A stretch of DNA of 64,000 nucleotides from Aphanothece hegewaldii CCALA 016 (GTDB lineage: Bacteria > Cyanobacteriota > Cyanobacteriia > Cyanobacteriales > Microcystaceae): assembly GCF_003007785.1 (NCBI RefSeq), contig NZ_PXOH01000009.1, forward strand, positions 92,334 through 156,333. The letters are read 5' to 3'. This document shows, piece after piece, positions 19,732 through 28,351 of this stretch (positions are counted from its first letter, which is position 1; every line of letters begins with the position of its first letter). Under the pieces are notes generated by a model. That model was given only the letters and a program-made list of their open reading frames with translations. It was not told where the DNA came from and made no database searches. Made by a program: the position numbers and the translations under genes.

Positions 19732-20661
19732 ATGACAACAAAATCCCAAGTTCAATTAGAAATTATTCAATTACAGGGAAATAACAATATTTATCAAACT
19801 CTAGCAATTAACTTACTTCAACCCCAAAGTTTAATTACTGTTGAAGAGATGTTAACCCTAGAAATACCCCAAGAACTCGATCGTACTCAAGGAATTATTT
19901 TATATGGTTCTGCTCCCATTTGGTTATATACCTATTTAATCGAGCGATTATCTTCTTATCCTTGGTTAGCTTGTTTTGATCTGCGATCGCAATCTGCTAT
20001 TGTTGTTTCTAGTCAAATTTCATCATTGACAGTTGGGGACAGTATACCCATACAATTTACCACAATTCCAAACATTGCAATTATCATCGGCGGCCCACCC
20101 AATAGCGGTAAAAGTGTTTTTGCCAATGCACTGAGAAAAGATTTAGCTAAATATAATTTCAACGCAAAAGTTTACTTACATCGTGCTAATTGGGATGGAG
20201 AGGGAAACCATACTTATGAAACAGCAGAAGAATTAGCAGAAACACTCAAACAACGCAACAAAAATAAAATTCATCTCAAACCGAATGCAGAAAAATTATT
20301 ACCAGAATACTTTAATTATCATGCCAAAGCTATTGCAAACATCCGTCAGGTAATCGATATCACCTTAGTCGATGTTGGTGGTAAAGCTGATATTGCTAAA
20401 AACCCCGTTATCGAACAGTGTACCCATTACATTATCATCAGCAGTGACCCCGAAGAAATACAGGAATGGCATAACCTATTTAGCGAAAAATTACAACCCC
20501 TAGCCGTGATTCATAGTGTCTTAGAAAATAAAATCGAAATCCTCAAAACTGAACCCTTTTTAGAAATCGTCGCGGGTAAATGGGAACGAAATCACGTCAC
20601 GCGAATACCAGAAGTATTGCTGAAAGAGATTTTGGAATGTTCATGTAACGAAATATGTTAA
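19732..20661 (+). CDS. Csx3-AAA fusion protein
   Basis: A 309-residue protein. Residues 1-110 are a second Csx3 domain (GIILYGSAPIWLYTYLIERL, PWLACFDLRSQSAIVVSS). From about 120 an ATPase or kinase-like P-loop domain begins, with IIIGGPPNSGKSVFANAL, and continues through HRANWDGEGNHTYET and VDVGGKADIAKNPVIEQC. The Csx3-AAA architecture is known in cyanobacterial type III loci. The His of the stand-alone Csx3 (CHPAAW) is replaced here (LSSYPW), so this copy may bind rather than cut cyclic oligoadenylate, or may need its partner. Start chosen at the ATG two bases after the csx3 stop. Confidence 0.85.
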   Translation: MTTKSQVQLEIIQLQGNNNIYQTLAINLLQPQSLITVEEMLTLEIPQELDRTQGIILYGSAPIWLYTYLIERLSSYPWLACFDLRSQSAIVVSSQISSLTVGDSIPIQFTTIPNIAIIIGGPPNSGKSVFANALRKDLAKYNFNAKVYLHRANWDGEGNHTYETAEELAETLKQRNKNKIHLKPNAEKLLPEYFNYHAKAIANIRQVIDITLVDVGGKADIAKNPVIEQCTHYIIISSDPEEIQEWHNLFSEKLQPLAVIHSVLENKIEILKTEPFLEIVAGKWERNHVTRIPEVLLKEILECSCNEIC

Positions 20662-20759
20662 TCAATAATAATCATTTACATAACTTTGCTCATATTTACA
20701 TAAAAAATGTTAGTTTTCCCTAAATTTTGGGAAATATAGGTGTAGTGACAGGAAAGTGT

Positions 20760-20855
20760 ATGAGTATTCCAGAAGAATATAAAGTCGATCATCTATTTTT
20801 ACTCGTTGGGGAAAATCCATTACCGAATTATGTAGCAGCTTTATTTTTTCTCTAA
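20760..20855 (+). pseudogene. Relic of a CARF-domain gene
   Basis: A 31-codon ORF with AGGA upstream. It contains VDHLFLLVGENPLPNYVAA, which looks like the opening strand and loop of a CARF (cyclic oligoadenylate-sensing) domain, then stops at once. Nothing downstream continues the fold before cas10 starts at 20879. I read it as the 5' stub of a deleted Csx1/Card1-type effector. The rest of the 20662-20878 gap holds only a weak TTTCCC/GGGAAA hairpin (20715-20734). Confidence 0.55.
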
Positions 20856-20878
20856 AAACTTTGTAAATCAGGATTTCT

Positions 20879-23143
20879 ATGAGCAATTTGCAAGAGATAA
20901 GTGCAAGGAATATTAAAATAGCTCTTTCATGGTGTTTAGCTTGGGGCAACCAACGACAACCTCAGTTTGATCTAACCATACTAGAAAAGATGAGAGAGGC
21001 ATTATTTCAAAACAAGCAACTACCAAAACAAGTACAAACGTTAGTTCAACAAGTTGAAACACTCCAAGAACTCGTTTTTCCAGACAACATAGAACAATTA
21101 AGCCGTGACTATTCTGAATTATGGCAACAAACAACGAAGATCGGATTAGTGTATGGTGGCGCAACTAAAATTAAGCAATATGTTTTTGAAAATATAAACC
21201 TCACAGATATTAGAGGTGCATCAGCATTCCTTGATAGAATTAACATTATTGATATTCCAGCTTTTTTTAAAGCCGAAACTTCATCTAACTTTCCACAATG
21301 TCAAAAGGCTGCAAAATTTTGTCAATCTGTTAGGCAAGAATTAACTCCTTATTTTCCTGAACTTTGGGGTGCTTTAATTCCAGAGCTAATTATTTACTCA
21401 ACAGGTGGTAATGTATTAGCATTCTGTCCTGCTGCTTTCGTTGATAAATTAGCAAATGCTATTGAAAGACGCTATACAGAGGAAACATTAACGGCTAATT
21501 CCTGTGCCGTTGGAGAGACTTTTAAGCTACTAGAATTCCGTTTTGGATTATTACCAGATAATATGCAAGATGCTTTCTGGTTAGATAAATATCGTCAAGC
21601 TAACTCTGAAACAGATCTAGAAAAAAGAGAATTAGTGAGTGCTTATTTTGGCGCGTTAGATAATGATGAAAAATTCAAAAGTCGCAAAAGTTTTAATGAA
21701 TTAACGACTAAGCTGGCAATTCTGTTTAATCAACGTCGTAGTGGGAATGATGTTCCTAATCGTCCAACTCGTCGTTATCCACCAATGTTTGAAACGCATC
21801 CTTATTTAAGAAGAGATGAAGGTGAGCGTCGTTCGGCAATCATTAAAGCTGATGAACTTCCGAGTGAACCTTATTTTTCTGAACCTTTAGCGCGTCAACA
21901 TTTAGTAGGGCAAATAGCCAAACATGATGAAGAGCAACATTGGTATCAAAAAGCTAATTTGAATTGGCAGCCAGGCAAAATTCCTAGTTGGGTTGATAAA
22001 TTCGAGCAATATTTAAAAGATAATAGCCTTATCGAACGATATGGGCTAGACCATCAGGAATTAGAATCAGCAAGAACTCTTAGAGAACTAGGTGATGTAT
22101 ATCAAGGATTTGTTGCTTATATCTATGCGGATGGAAATAACATGGGAAGTTATATCCAAAAAATTACAACTCCTGAACAATACCAACAATTTAGTCAAGA
22201 TATTTTTAAGGCTACCGAAGAATCGGTGTATCAAGCATTAGCAGAACATCTTCATCCTCATAAATTACATGATTTAACTGATTTAGATAATAAAAATCGT
22301 AATGGAAAATGGATTCATCCTTTTGAAATTCTGACAATAGGGGGAGACGATGTTATGCTCATTGTTCCTGCAAATAAAGCGTTGCAAATTGCCAAAACTA
22401 TAGGAGAAGATTTTGAACGTAGACTAGCAAAAACAGGTCGCTATCCTATATCGAAAGATAGTCAGCAAACATTTGTTCATCGCTATGAGGGTAAAACCTT
22501 TCAACCTGTCAAGTCGTCACTAAGTATGTCAATTGGGGTGCTGATTACAGCCAAAGATACTCCTATACATTATGCTGAAAATTTGACAAATCAATTACTA
22601 AAATCAGCTAAAAAAAGAGCAAAAGAGTTAAAAAATAATGGATATTACGGAGGCACAATATATTTCTTAACTCTCAAATCAGTAACTATGATTTCTTCAA
22701 ATATTGAGCAATTTAGACAAGAAGCATTAATTAAAACACTGGGTGCAAAGCTTAAGCTTTATGCTGCACCATATACCTTCTATGAGTTAGAGGGTTTAAT
22801 CGAAGTAGTTAAAGCTTTAAAAAATACTGATTTTCCTAAATCACAGCTTTATCAAATTCGTAGTCTTTTAGAAAAAGGAAAACACATTTCAATTCTTAAC
22901 TACCGCTACTTTCGCTCCAAACTACAAGAGAGCAAATCAGAACTTATACAAAAATCTTTTGAAGATCCTTGGTGCAAAGCTAAGACAAATGAAGGTAATA
23001 TAGCTCCTTGGATGTATGAACTTAAAGATCATATTTATGAAACAATCTGGCGAGAGATAGTAGATATTTATGATTTCATCGAAGTATCTAGCCCAAATTC
23101 TACTCCTGAACAGCAACTTACTGCTAAGGAGATTAATCGATGA
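20879..23143 (+). CDS. cas10: Cas10, type III-D large subunit and cyclase
   Basis: A 754-residue Cas10. ATG is preceded by AGGA at good spacing. A degenerate first palm is suggested by IYSTGGNVLAFCPAAF (about 180-195). The second palm carries VAYIYADGNNMGSY (about 416) and the cyclase motif IGGDDVMLIVP, with GGDD at 488-491, so cyclic oligoadenylate synthesis is expected. I find no HD motif in the N-terminal 120 residues, so single-strand DNase activity is unlikely. The motif IRGASAFLDRIN near 128 is of the Cmr2/III-D kind. The neighbours csx10 and csx19 define the subtype. Its stop overlaps the next start (ATGA). Confidence 0.93.
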   Translation: MSNLQEISARNIKIALSWCLAWGNQRQPQFDLTILEKMREALFQNKQLPKQVQTLVQQVETLQELVFPDNIEQLSRDYSELWQQTTKIGLVYGGATKIKQYVFENINLTDIRGASAFLDRINIIDIPAFFKAETSSNFPQCQKAAKFCQSVRQELTPYFPELWGALIPELIIYSTGGNVLAFCPAAFVDKLANAIERRYTEETLTANSCAVGETFKLLEFRFGLLPDNMQDAFWLDKYRQANSETDLEKRELVSAYFGALDNDEKFKSRKSFNELTTKLAILFNQRRSGNDVPNRPTRRYPPMFETHPYLRRDEGERRSAIIKADELPSEPYFSEPLARQHLVGQIAKHDEEQHWYQKANLNWQPGKIPSWVDKFEQYLKDNSLIERYGLDHQELESARTLRELGDVYQGFVAYIYADGNNMGSYIQKITTPEQYQQFSQDIFKATEESVYQALAEHLHPHKLHDLTDLDNKNRNGKWIHPFEILTIGGDDVMLIVPANKALQIAKTIGEDFERRLAKTGRYPISKDSQQTFVHRYEGKTFQPVKSSLSMSIGVLITAKDTPIHYAENLTNQLLKSAKKRAKELKNNGYYGGTIYFLTLKSVTMISSNIEQFRQEALIKTLGAKLKLYAAPYTFYELEGLIEVVKALKNTDFPKSQLYQIRSLLEKGKHISILNYRYFRSKLQESKSELIQKSFEDPWCKAKTNEGNIAPWMYELKDHIYETIWREIVDIYDFIEVSSPNSTPEQQLTAKEINR

Positions 23144-23868
23144 TTACCCTTGAGCAATTATCTAACTCAGTTGAAACACACTTAATTACGGCTATTATTG
23201 ATACAGCTTTATGTGTTGGTGCGGGTGGCTCTTCAGGTTCATTAGCAGATAAACCAATTGTTCGCAATGCTGAAGGCAATTTATTGATTCCTGCATCTCA
23301 ATTTAAAGGTAGGTTGCGTCATGAATGCGAAAAAATTGCAAACGGTCTTCTTTGGCCAATTTGTGAGTCTCCTCAACCTCAAACTATGTGTCCACAAAGA
23401 GCAGGTTTAGAGAAAAATTTTGAACGAGAAGAATACAAATTTAATGATAAAGAAGATACAGCGTATCACTGTTTAATCTGTCAAATTTTCGGCAACCCTG
23501 TTTTACAATCTCGTCTTCGTTGTGATGATTTAGTATGTACTGAACATCCAAACAATTTACCAGAAGTTTTACGTTCAGGGGTAACAATTAATCGCCGTCG
23601 TCGGACAGCCGAAGAGAAAAAACTTTATTTTTTGGAAACTTCTCCAGTTAATGCTCAATTAAGATTTGAGGGTGATATTCACATCCTACCCGATTGGACA
23701 TCTGATCGCCCTGACTATGCTAAAGCTTTAATTTGGGCAGGATTACGACGTATTTATGCTTTAGGCGGAGGCAAATCAGTGGGTTTGGGTTGGCTTCATT
23801 GGGAACTACCTGAAATAACGATTGATGAAGATGTCTGGCAATTTTTAGGAAAAGGGGGATTACAGTGA
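23140..23868 (+). CDS. Cas7-family RAMP (Csm3-like), backbone subunit 1
   Basis: A 242-residue RAMP. IPASQFKGRLRHECEKI (about 50-66) is the first helix signature and GGGKSVGLGWLHWEL the C-terminal glycine-rich loop. Asp37 in LADKPIVRN aligns by eye with the Csm3 catalytic Asp (IDNPVVRD), so target RNA cleavage is plausible. The middle holds Cys residues in CPQRAG and YHCLICQIFG that could bind zinc. It overlaps cas10 by four bases and csx10 by four. Confidence 0.88.
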   Translation: MITLEQLSNSVETHLITAIIDTALCVGAGGSSGSLADKPIVRNAEGNLLIPASQFKGRLRHECEKIANGLLWPICESPQPQTMCPQRAGLEKNFEREEYKFNDKEDTAYHCLICQIFGNPVLQSRLRCDDLVCTEHPNNLPEVLRSGVTINRRRRTAEEKKLYFLETSPVNAQLRFEGDIHILPDWTSDRPDYAKALIWAGLRRIYALGGGKSVGLGWLHWELPEITIDEDVWQFLGKGGLQ

Positions 23869-25115
23869 AACAAATTGAACTACAAATTAAAGCTCTTTCA
23901 CCTCTGGCAATTAGTCGCCAGAAACCAAGAGGTTCGATAAGTGAAGCAATGGACTATATTCCAGGTTCAGTCATACGAGGTGCGATCGCTGCCAAAATTT
24001 TACAAGAATCTGGTCATTATTCTAGTGATTTTTCTCACAATGGAGGAGATTTTCAATCATTGTTTTTAGGTGAAAATCCTGCAATTTTCCGCAATGCTTA
24101 TCCAGCCAGCTTAAAATTTGATGATGAAAGTAATGAAATAGAAATTCAAAGTGATATTAGGGTATTACCCGCTACAGCACTTAGTTCTAAAAATAATTCT
24201 GGTTTTAAGCCTCAAAAAAATGGGGTTTTCGATACCTTAATTGATCGCTTTTGTGCAGAAAGATATGGATATATCTATGAGCCAAATTGTCCAGAAGATG
24301 GCTATAGAGTAGAGCCTTTTAGTGGATTTTATAGTGTATTCAATGAAGAATATTATAGTCATTCTATCAGCAAACGTCTTCTGACACGTGTTGGGATCAA
24401 CCGTAGACGTTCAACCGCAGAAGACCAAATACTATACAGTATAGAAGTTCTCAATGAATCTAAAGAAAAAAAGGACAACCCAATCGTTTATTCTGGCTCA
24501 ATTCTGATTGAAGATTCTCAGTTAGCCAATTCCCTTAAACAATTTATCGAACAACGCTGTCATGATTTTCGTATAGGTGGCTCAATGTCACGAGGTTTAG
24601 GAAAAGTTGAAATTACGGCTAGACAACCCTTTGAGGTTAGCCTAAAAATAGAAGGTCGCATTCAAAAGTTTAACAGGAAATTAAGGAAACGTTGGCAAAC
24701 TTGGCAGGTTTTTAACGATACTCAAGCTGATTTATCTGACGAAAAAACTTATTTTACTTTAGATTTACAGTCTGACGCTATTTTAACCGAACAATGGCGG
24801 CGCACTACAGTCATATCTCCAGAAATGCTTAAGCAACTTCTAAATATAGAAGATTCATCTTTACAACTTCATACTGTTTATAGTAGCTATGATTACTTAT
24901 CTGGTTGGAATACTGCATGGGGATTGATGAAAGATGTAGAGTTAATTACAAATAAAGGTGCAGTTTATTTCTTCAGTACCACTCAGCTTAACTCTTGGTT
25001 ACAACCTTTAGAGGACTTGGAGAAAACAGGAATAGGGGATCGTACTTGTGAAGGTTTTGGTCAAGTTCGAGTTTGTGATGAGTTTCATTTAATTTTACGT
25101 GAGGAGGCTGTTTAG
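23865..25115 (+). CDS. csx10: Csx10, Cas5-like RAMP of type III-D
   Basis: A 416-residue RAMP starting at a GTG that overlaps the previous stop. IKALSPLAISRQKPRGS, YIPGSVIRGAIAAKIL and the late loop DFRIGGSMSRGLGKVEI are typical of Csx10, the type III-D marker. As the Cas5-group subunit it should cap the crRNA 5' handle next to Cas10. INRRRSTAEDQILYS echoes INRRRRTAEEKKLYF in the preceding Cas7, a shared thumb-like segment. Confidence 0.87.
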   Translation: MKQIELQIKALSPLAISRQKPRGSISEAMDYIPGSVIRGAIAAKILQESGHYSSDFSHNGGDFQSLFLGENPAIFRNAYPASLKFDDESNEIEIQSDIRVLPATALSSKNNSGFKPQKNGVFDTLIDRFCAERYGYIYEPNCPEDGYRVEPFSGFYSVFNEEYYSHSISKRLLTRVGINRRRSTAEDQILYSIEVLNESKEKKDNPIVYSGSILIEDSQLANSLKQFIEQRCHDFRIGGSMSRGLGKVEITARQPFEVSLKIEGRIQKFNRKLRKRWQTWQVFNDTQADLSDEKTYFTLDLQSDAILTEQWRRTTVISPEMLKQLLNIEDSSLQLHTVYSSYDYLSGWNTAWGLMKDVELITNKGAVYFFSTTQLNSWLQPLEDLEKTGIGDRTCEGFGQVRVCDEFHLILREEAV

Positions 25116-25117
25116 CT

Positions 25118-25657
25118 ATGGAAATAATATCTCAAACATTCTTGCAAGAGCAACTTACTTTAATAATAGAAATAGAAATCGGTAGAAAAATGGATAATAT
25201 TATTCCTAATATTAAAGCTCTAGCAAAAAGCTTTTCAATTGCTGAAAAAGATAAAAAATCACCTTTTAGAAATGTTTTAGCGGTTGCTAATGAATCTGGT
25301 TCATCTATCGAAATTATTAAAAACTATATTCGCTATCAAGTAGGACGTAGTGGTTCTAGCCCTATTTGGAGAATTAGCAGAGATAATAAACTATTCGCTA
25401 CAGCATTACTTGAGCAGATTAATAGTCTAAATCAAGATGCTCAAAGCATTGTAGATCGTTTAAGACATTCTATACGCAGAGGAGATTTATATAACTATAT
25501 AGAAAATGGAGAAAATCGTGAGCAAATCAAAAAAAATATTCACTTAAAATTGACTCAACTTTATCTCGGCTATCTAGCACGAGAACATACAGCACTTTGT
25601 GGTGAGCAAAATTCCAAAAAAGAACATGAAACTAAATCCAATCCTAAACTAGCCTAA
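25118..25657 (+). CDS. Unassigned helical protein, candidate small subunit (Cas11)
   Basis: A 179-residue protein with a good ribosome site (GGAGG) that I do not recognise. It appears almost entirely helical, with many charged residues (IIKNYIRYQVGR, IVDRLRHSIRRGDLYNYI) and no transmembrane segment or nuclease motif. A type III-D complex needs a small helical subunit, and none of the other genes is an obvious Csm2, so this is one of two candidates, the other being 30781-31401. Function not established. Confidence 0.5.
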   Translation: MEIISQTFLQEQLTLIIEIEIGRKMDNIIPNIKALAKSFSIAEKDKKSPFRNVLAVANESGSSIEIIKNYIRYQVGRSGSSPIWRISRDNKLFATALLEQINSLNQDAQSIVDRLRHSIRRGDLYNYIENGENREQIKKNIHLKLTQLYLGYLAREHTALCGEQNSKKEHETKSNPKLA

Positions 25658-25674
25658 AAATAGGAGCAAAGATT

Positions 25675-26838
25675 ATGCCTCGTTTAGTTATTACTACAGT
25701 TGGTACAAGTTTACTGACAAATCAGATTAATCAGCGACGTGATCCTAATAATTGGTCTTCTCGGTTAAGAGAGATGGCTAATGTTACTCAAAGTACCATT
25801 AATCAACATCATCAAGATGTTAACGATATCATTCAAAAATTAAAGAAGAGAGCAGAAGATAAATTAGACAATGGCTCTACACTGGATATCCGAGAAGCTA
25901 GTGCAGAATTAAACGGTATTTATGGATTATATGATGATCAGTTGGAGCAAGGTAAGCAAGATATACATTGGTTAATTACGACTGATACAGCCCAAGGACA
26001 AGTCGCAGCAGAGATTGTCAAAGATTTTCTACAAAAGAAAAATTTTAGTGTAGATATTTATCAGCCTAAGAATCTTTCAACAGCAAGTACACAACAGTTT
26101 ACTCAAGGTATTGATGATCTTCTTCAATGGATAGATGAGATAATTCGAGGGTATAAAGATTCAGGTTATACAATTTGTTTTAATCTAGTTGGGGGATTTA
26201 AAGCATTACAGGGGTATGCCAATACTATTGGTATGTTCTATCAAGCTCATGAGATGATTTATATCTTTGAAAGTAATTTAGAAGTAATTAAAATTCCACG
26301 TTTACCAATTCAAGTAGATAAATCAGTTATCAAACCTGTTCAATTTGCTATGATGGCAGCCAATGTAGGTATAGACATTAATCTTTCAGAGCTAAAGAAT
26401 GTGCCAGAAACACTACTATTTATCGTTGATAAGGAAGTAACATTAAGCAACTGGGGAAGACTAACATGGAATAGTTGTAAACAAGAATTCTTGACAGGAG
26501 AGTTGTTAAATTTTCCTTATCTTATATATGAAAATTCTTTTTTGAATGATTTTAAAAGAAATAATGTAAATTCGCTGCGAAAATTAGAATTACAAGAAGT
26601 ATTAGCAGAAGTTTCTGGCTCAATGGTGAAATTTAAGGGAGATAGTACACGTTTCTCACCTCAATTGCACTTTACAAGATATGAAGGACAACAAAAATGT
26701 GAAGGAGGTCTGAAAAAGAATCAACTTGATCACTTTTATATCAAAAATACTGGCTGGCGAGTAAGCTGTCTGACTAAAGATAATAAGTTACACTTACGCC
26801 ACTATGGAGAGCATGATTACGTCAACAATAATCCTTAA
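25675..26838 (+). CDS. CARF-RelE-like effector (Cami1-type candidate)
   Basis: A 387-residue protein with a strong AGGAG site. The N-terminal 200 residues form a CARF domain of the APE2256/TIGR02619 kind: LVITTVGTSLLT at the start, WLITTDTAQGQVAAEIV, and CFNLVGGFKALQGY for the ligand pocket. There is no HEPN RxxxxH motif. The C-terminus (about 330-387, LHFTRYEGQQK, GWRVSCLTKDNKLHLRHYGEHD) resembles a RelE-family mRNA interferase. CARF-RelE proteins such as Cami1 cut ribosome-bound mRNA when cyclic oligoadenylate binds. The CARF call is firm; the RelE call rests on motif resemblance. Confidence 0.72.
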   Translation: MPRLVITTVGTSLLTNQINQRRDPNNWSSRLREMANVTQSTINQHHQDVNDIIQKLKKRAEDKLDNGSTLDIREASAELNGIYGLYDDQLEQGKQDIHWLITTDTAQGQVAAEIVKDFLQKKNFSVDIYQPKNLSTASTQQFTQGIDDLLQWIDEIIRGYKDSGYTICFNLVGGFKALQGYANTIGMFYQAHEMIYIFESNLEVIKIPRLPIQVDKSVIKPVQFAMMAANVGIDINLSELKNVPETLLFIVDKEVTLSNWGRLTWNSCKQEFLTGELLNFPYLIYENSFLNDFKRNNVNSLRKLELQEVLAEVSGSMVKFKGDSTRFSPQLHFTRYEGQQKCEGGLKKNQLDHFYIKNTGWRVSCLTKDNKLHLRHYGEHDYVNNNP

Positions 26839-26846
26839 TTAATCTT

Positions 26847-27701
26847 ATGTTTGACACTTTTAAAAATCGATTAGAAATCACAGGAACACTTATTACAGTA
26901 ACAGCTTTACGCATTAGTGCAGGACGGTCATCAGAACCAATTGGTACCGATTTACCTGTGATTAAAGATGCTTTGGGACGACCTTTGATTCCAGGTTCTA
27001 GCTTTAAGGGAGCTTTGCGATCGCGTCTTGAAAATTTCCTACGAGCTATAGATTCCAGTTATGCTGAAGATCCTGCTAACTTTACTACTCGTGACAAAAA
27101 CAGAGTAATTGAAGACATAAAACAAAGCTATCAAAATAATGATTTAGGATTAACCACAGCCCTGATAGGGGTTACAGATCGAGTGTCTCGCTTATTTGGT
27201 TCTCCTTGGATTGCAAGTAAATTTCAAGTCCGTGATTTAACAGTATTGCCTGATTATTGGTTTGGACAATACCAAGAAAGAGACGGTGTAGCCATTGACA
27301 GAGATACGGAAACGGCTGCCGATGGGAAACTCTATGATTTTCAAGTCGTTCCTTCTGGCACACCTTTTGAGTTTCGTGCAGTAGTAGAAAATGCCGAAGC
27401 ATGGGAACTCGGTTTATTAATGATTGGGCTATATCAATTTGAAACAGAACAAATTCCACTAGGAGGAGGGCGATCGCGTGGTTTAGGAGTAGTCAGATTA
27501 GAAATCGAAAATATGAACTGGATTGATGTCGATAACGACCCAGAAAAGTTAATCTCGTATCTACAAAAATTGGTCGCTCAAGATTCCGATTTATATGTAG
27601 ATGGAAAACAATTAAGAACAAATTGGACAGAAGCTTTGGTCAACCACTTAAGACAAAATCTTACTCAATCGCTCACCGTAACAGATTCTTCAGGAGGTTA
27701 A
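26847..27701 (+). CDS. Cas7-family RAMP (Csm3-like), backbone subunit 2
   Basis: A 284-residue RAMP with LIPGSSFKGALRSRLE (about 47-63) and the glycine-rich loop PLGGGRSRGLGVVRLE. Asp35 in GTDLPVIKDALG sits where Csm3 has its RNA-cutting Asp. GVAIDRDTETAADGKLYDF is the thumb segment. It sits between the CARF effector and the PD-(D/E)XK gene, and its last codons contain the AGGAGG site of the next gene. Confidence 0.88.
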   Translation: MFDTFKNRLEITGTLITVTALRISAGRSSEPIGTDLPVIKDALGRPLIPGSSFKGALRSRLENFLRAIDSSYAEDPANFTTRDKNRVIEDIKQSYQNNDLGLTTALIGVTDRVSRLFGSPWIASKFQVRDLTVLPDYWFGQYQERDGVAIDRDTETAADGKLYDFQVVPSGTPFEFRAVVENAEAWELGLLMIGLYQFETEQIPLGGGRSRGLGVVRLEIENMNWIDVDNDPEKLISYLQKLVAQDSDLYVDGKQLRTNWTEALVNHLRQNLTQSLTVTDSSGG

Positions 27702-27702
27702 G

Positions 27703-28323
27703 ATGGCTTTTAGTAATTATAAAACTGTAGGTGAAGTTCTGAAAACATATCAGATTACATATACCGAAGCCAACTTTATTGTTGAAACTTCTTTTGATAT
27801 TTCTGATTATTTTCGAGAAGATTTAGCTTTAGTCACGCGAGAAGGAGTAGTTGATAACTCAGAGTTTGCTATTTGTGAAAACTTGATTTATCCAATTTTA
27901 AAAGAAGTTTGGAAATCCTATTACAGCAATTTTGTTTTGTGGAGTCATCAATCTCTTATTTATGACGAGGAGCTTTCGGGTTTTCCTGAATATATCTTGG
28001 CTAAACGCTCCCCTCTTGGAAAAATAGTCTTTGAAAAGCCTTATTTTTTGTTAGTTGAGGCAAAACAAGACAAATTTGACGAGGGATGGGCGCAGTGTCT
28101 AGCTGAAATGGTAGCAGCACAGCGACTAAATAATGAACAACAACTGGTGATATTTGGAGTTGTTTCCAATGGTAAAGTCTGGCAATTTGGTAAGCTTGAA
28201 GCTAATCTCTTCACTCGTAATAAAACTTTTTACACAATTCAGGAGCTAGATCAATTGTTCGCTGCTGTTAACTATGTTTTTCAACAGTGTGAAATGCAGT
28301 TAAATGATTTAGTAACCGTTTAA
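27703..28323 (+). CDS. Stand-alone PD-(D/E)XK nuclease-like protein
   Basis: A 206-residue protein with the pattern of a restriction-endonuclease-like fold: EYILAKRSPLGKIVFEKPYFLLVEAKQD, where Glu119-Ala-Lys121 is the E-x-K core, followed by a helix (FDEGWAQCLAEMVAAQRLN) and IFGVVSNGKVWQFGKLE. Similar small proteins of unknown function are common in cyanobacteria. It carries no CARF domain, yet lies between two Cas7 genes with tight spacing and a near-perfect ribosome site. It may be an accessory nuclease of the III-D complex or a passenger. Confidence 0.72.
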   Translation: MAFSNYKTVGEVLKTYQITYTEANFIVETSFDISDYFREDLALVTREGVVDNSEFAICENLIYPILKEVWKSYYSNFVLWSHQSLIYDEELSGFPEYILAKRSPLGKIVFEKPYFLLVEAKQDKFDEGWAQCLAEMVAAQRLNNEQQLVIFGVVSNGKVWQFGKLEANLFTRNKTFYTIQELDQLFAAVNYVFQQCEMQLNDLVTV

Positions 28324-28351
28324 TTAGATAAATGTCTAACAATTTTAAATT

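Noticed and set aside
20879..21240. HD nuclease domain at the Cas10 N-terminus
   Set aside because: No paired His-Asp motif is found in the first 120 residues.
25675..26838. Csm6/Csx1-type HEPN RNase
   Set aside because: No RxxxxH HEPN motif is visible in the C-terminal half; the RelE-like ending fits better.
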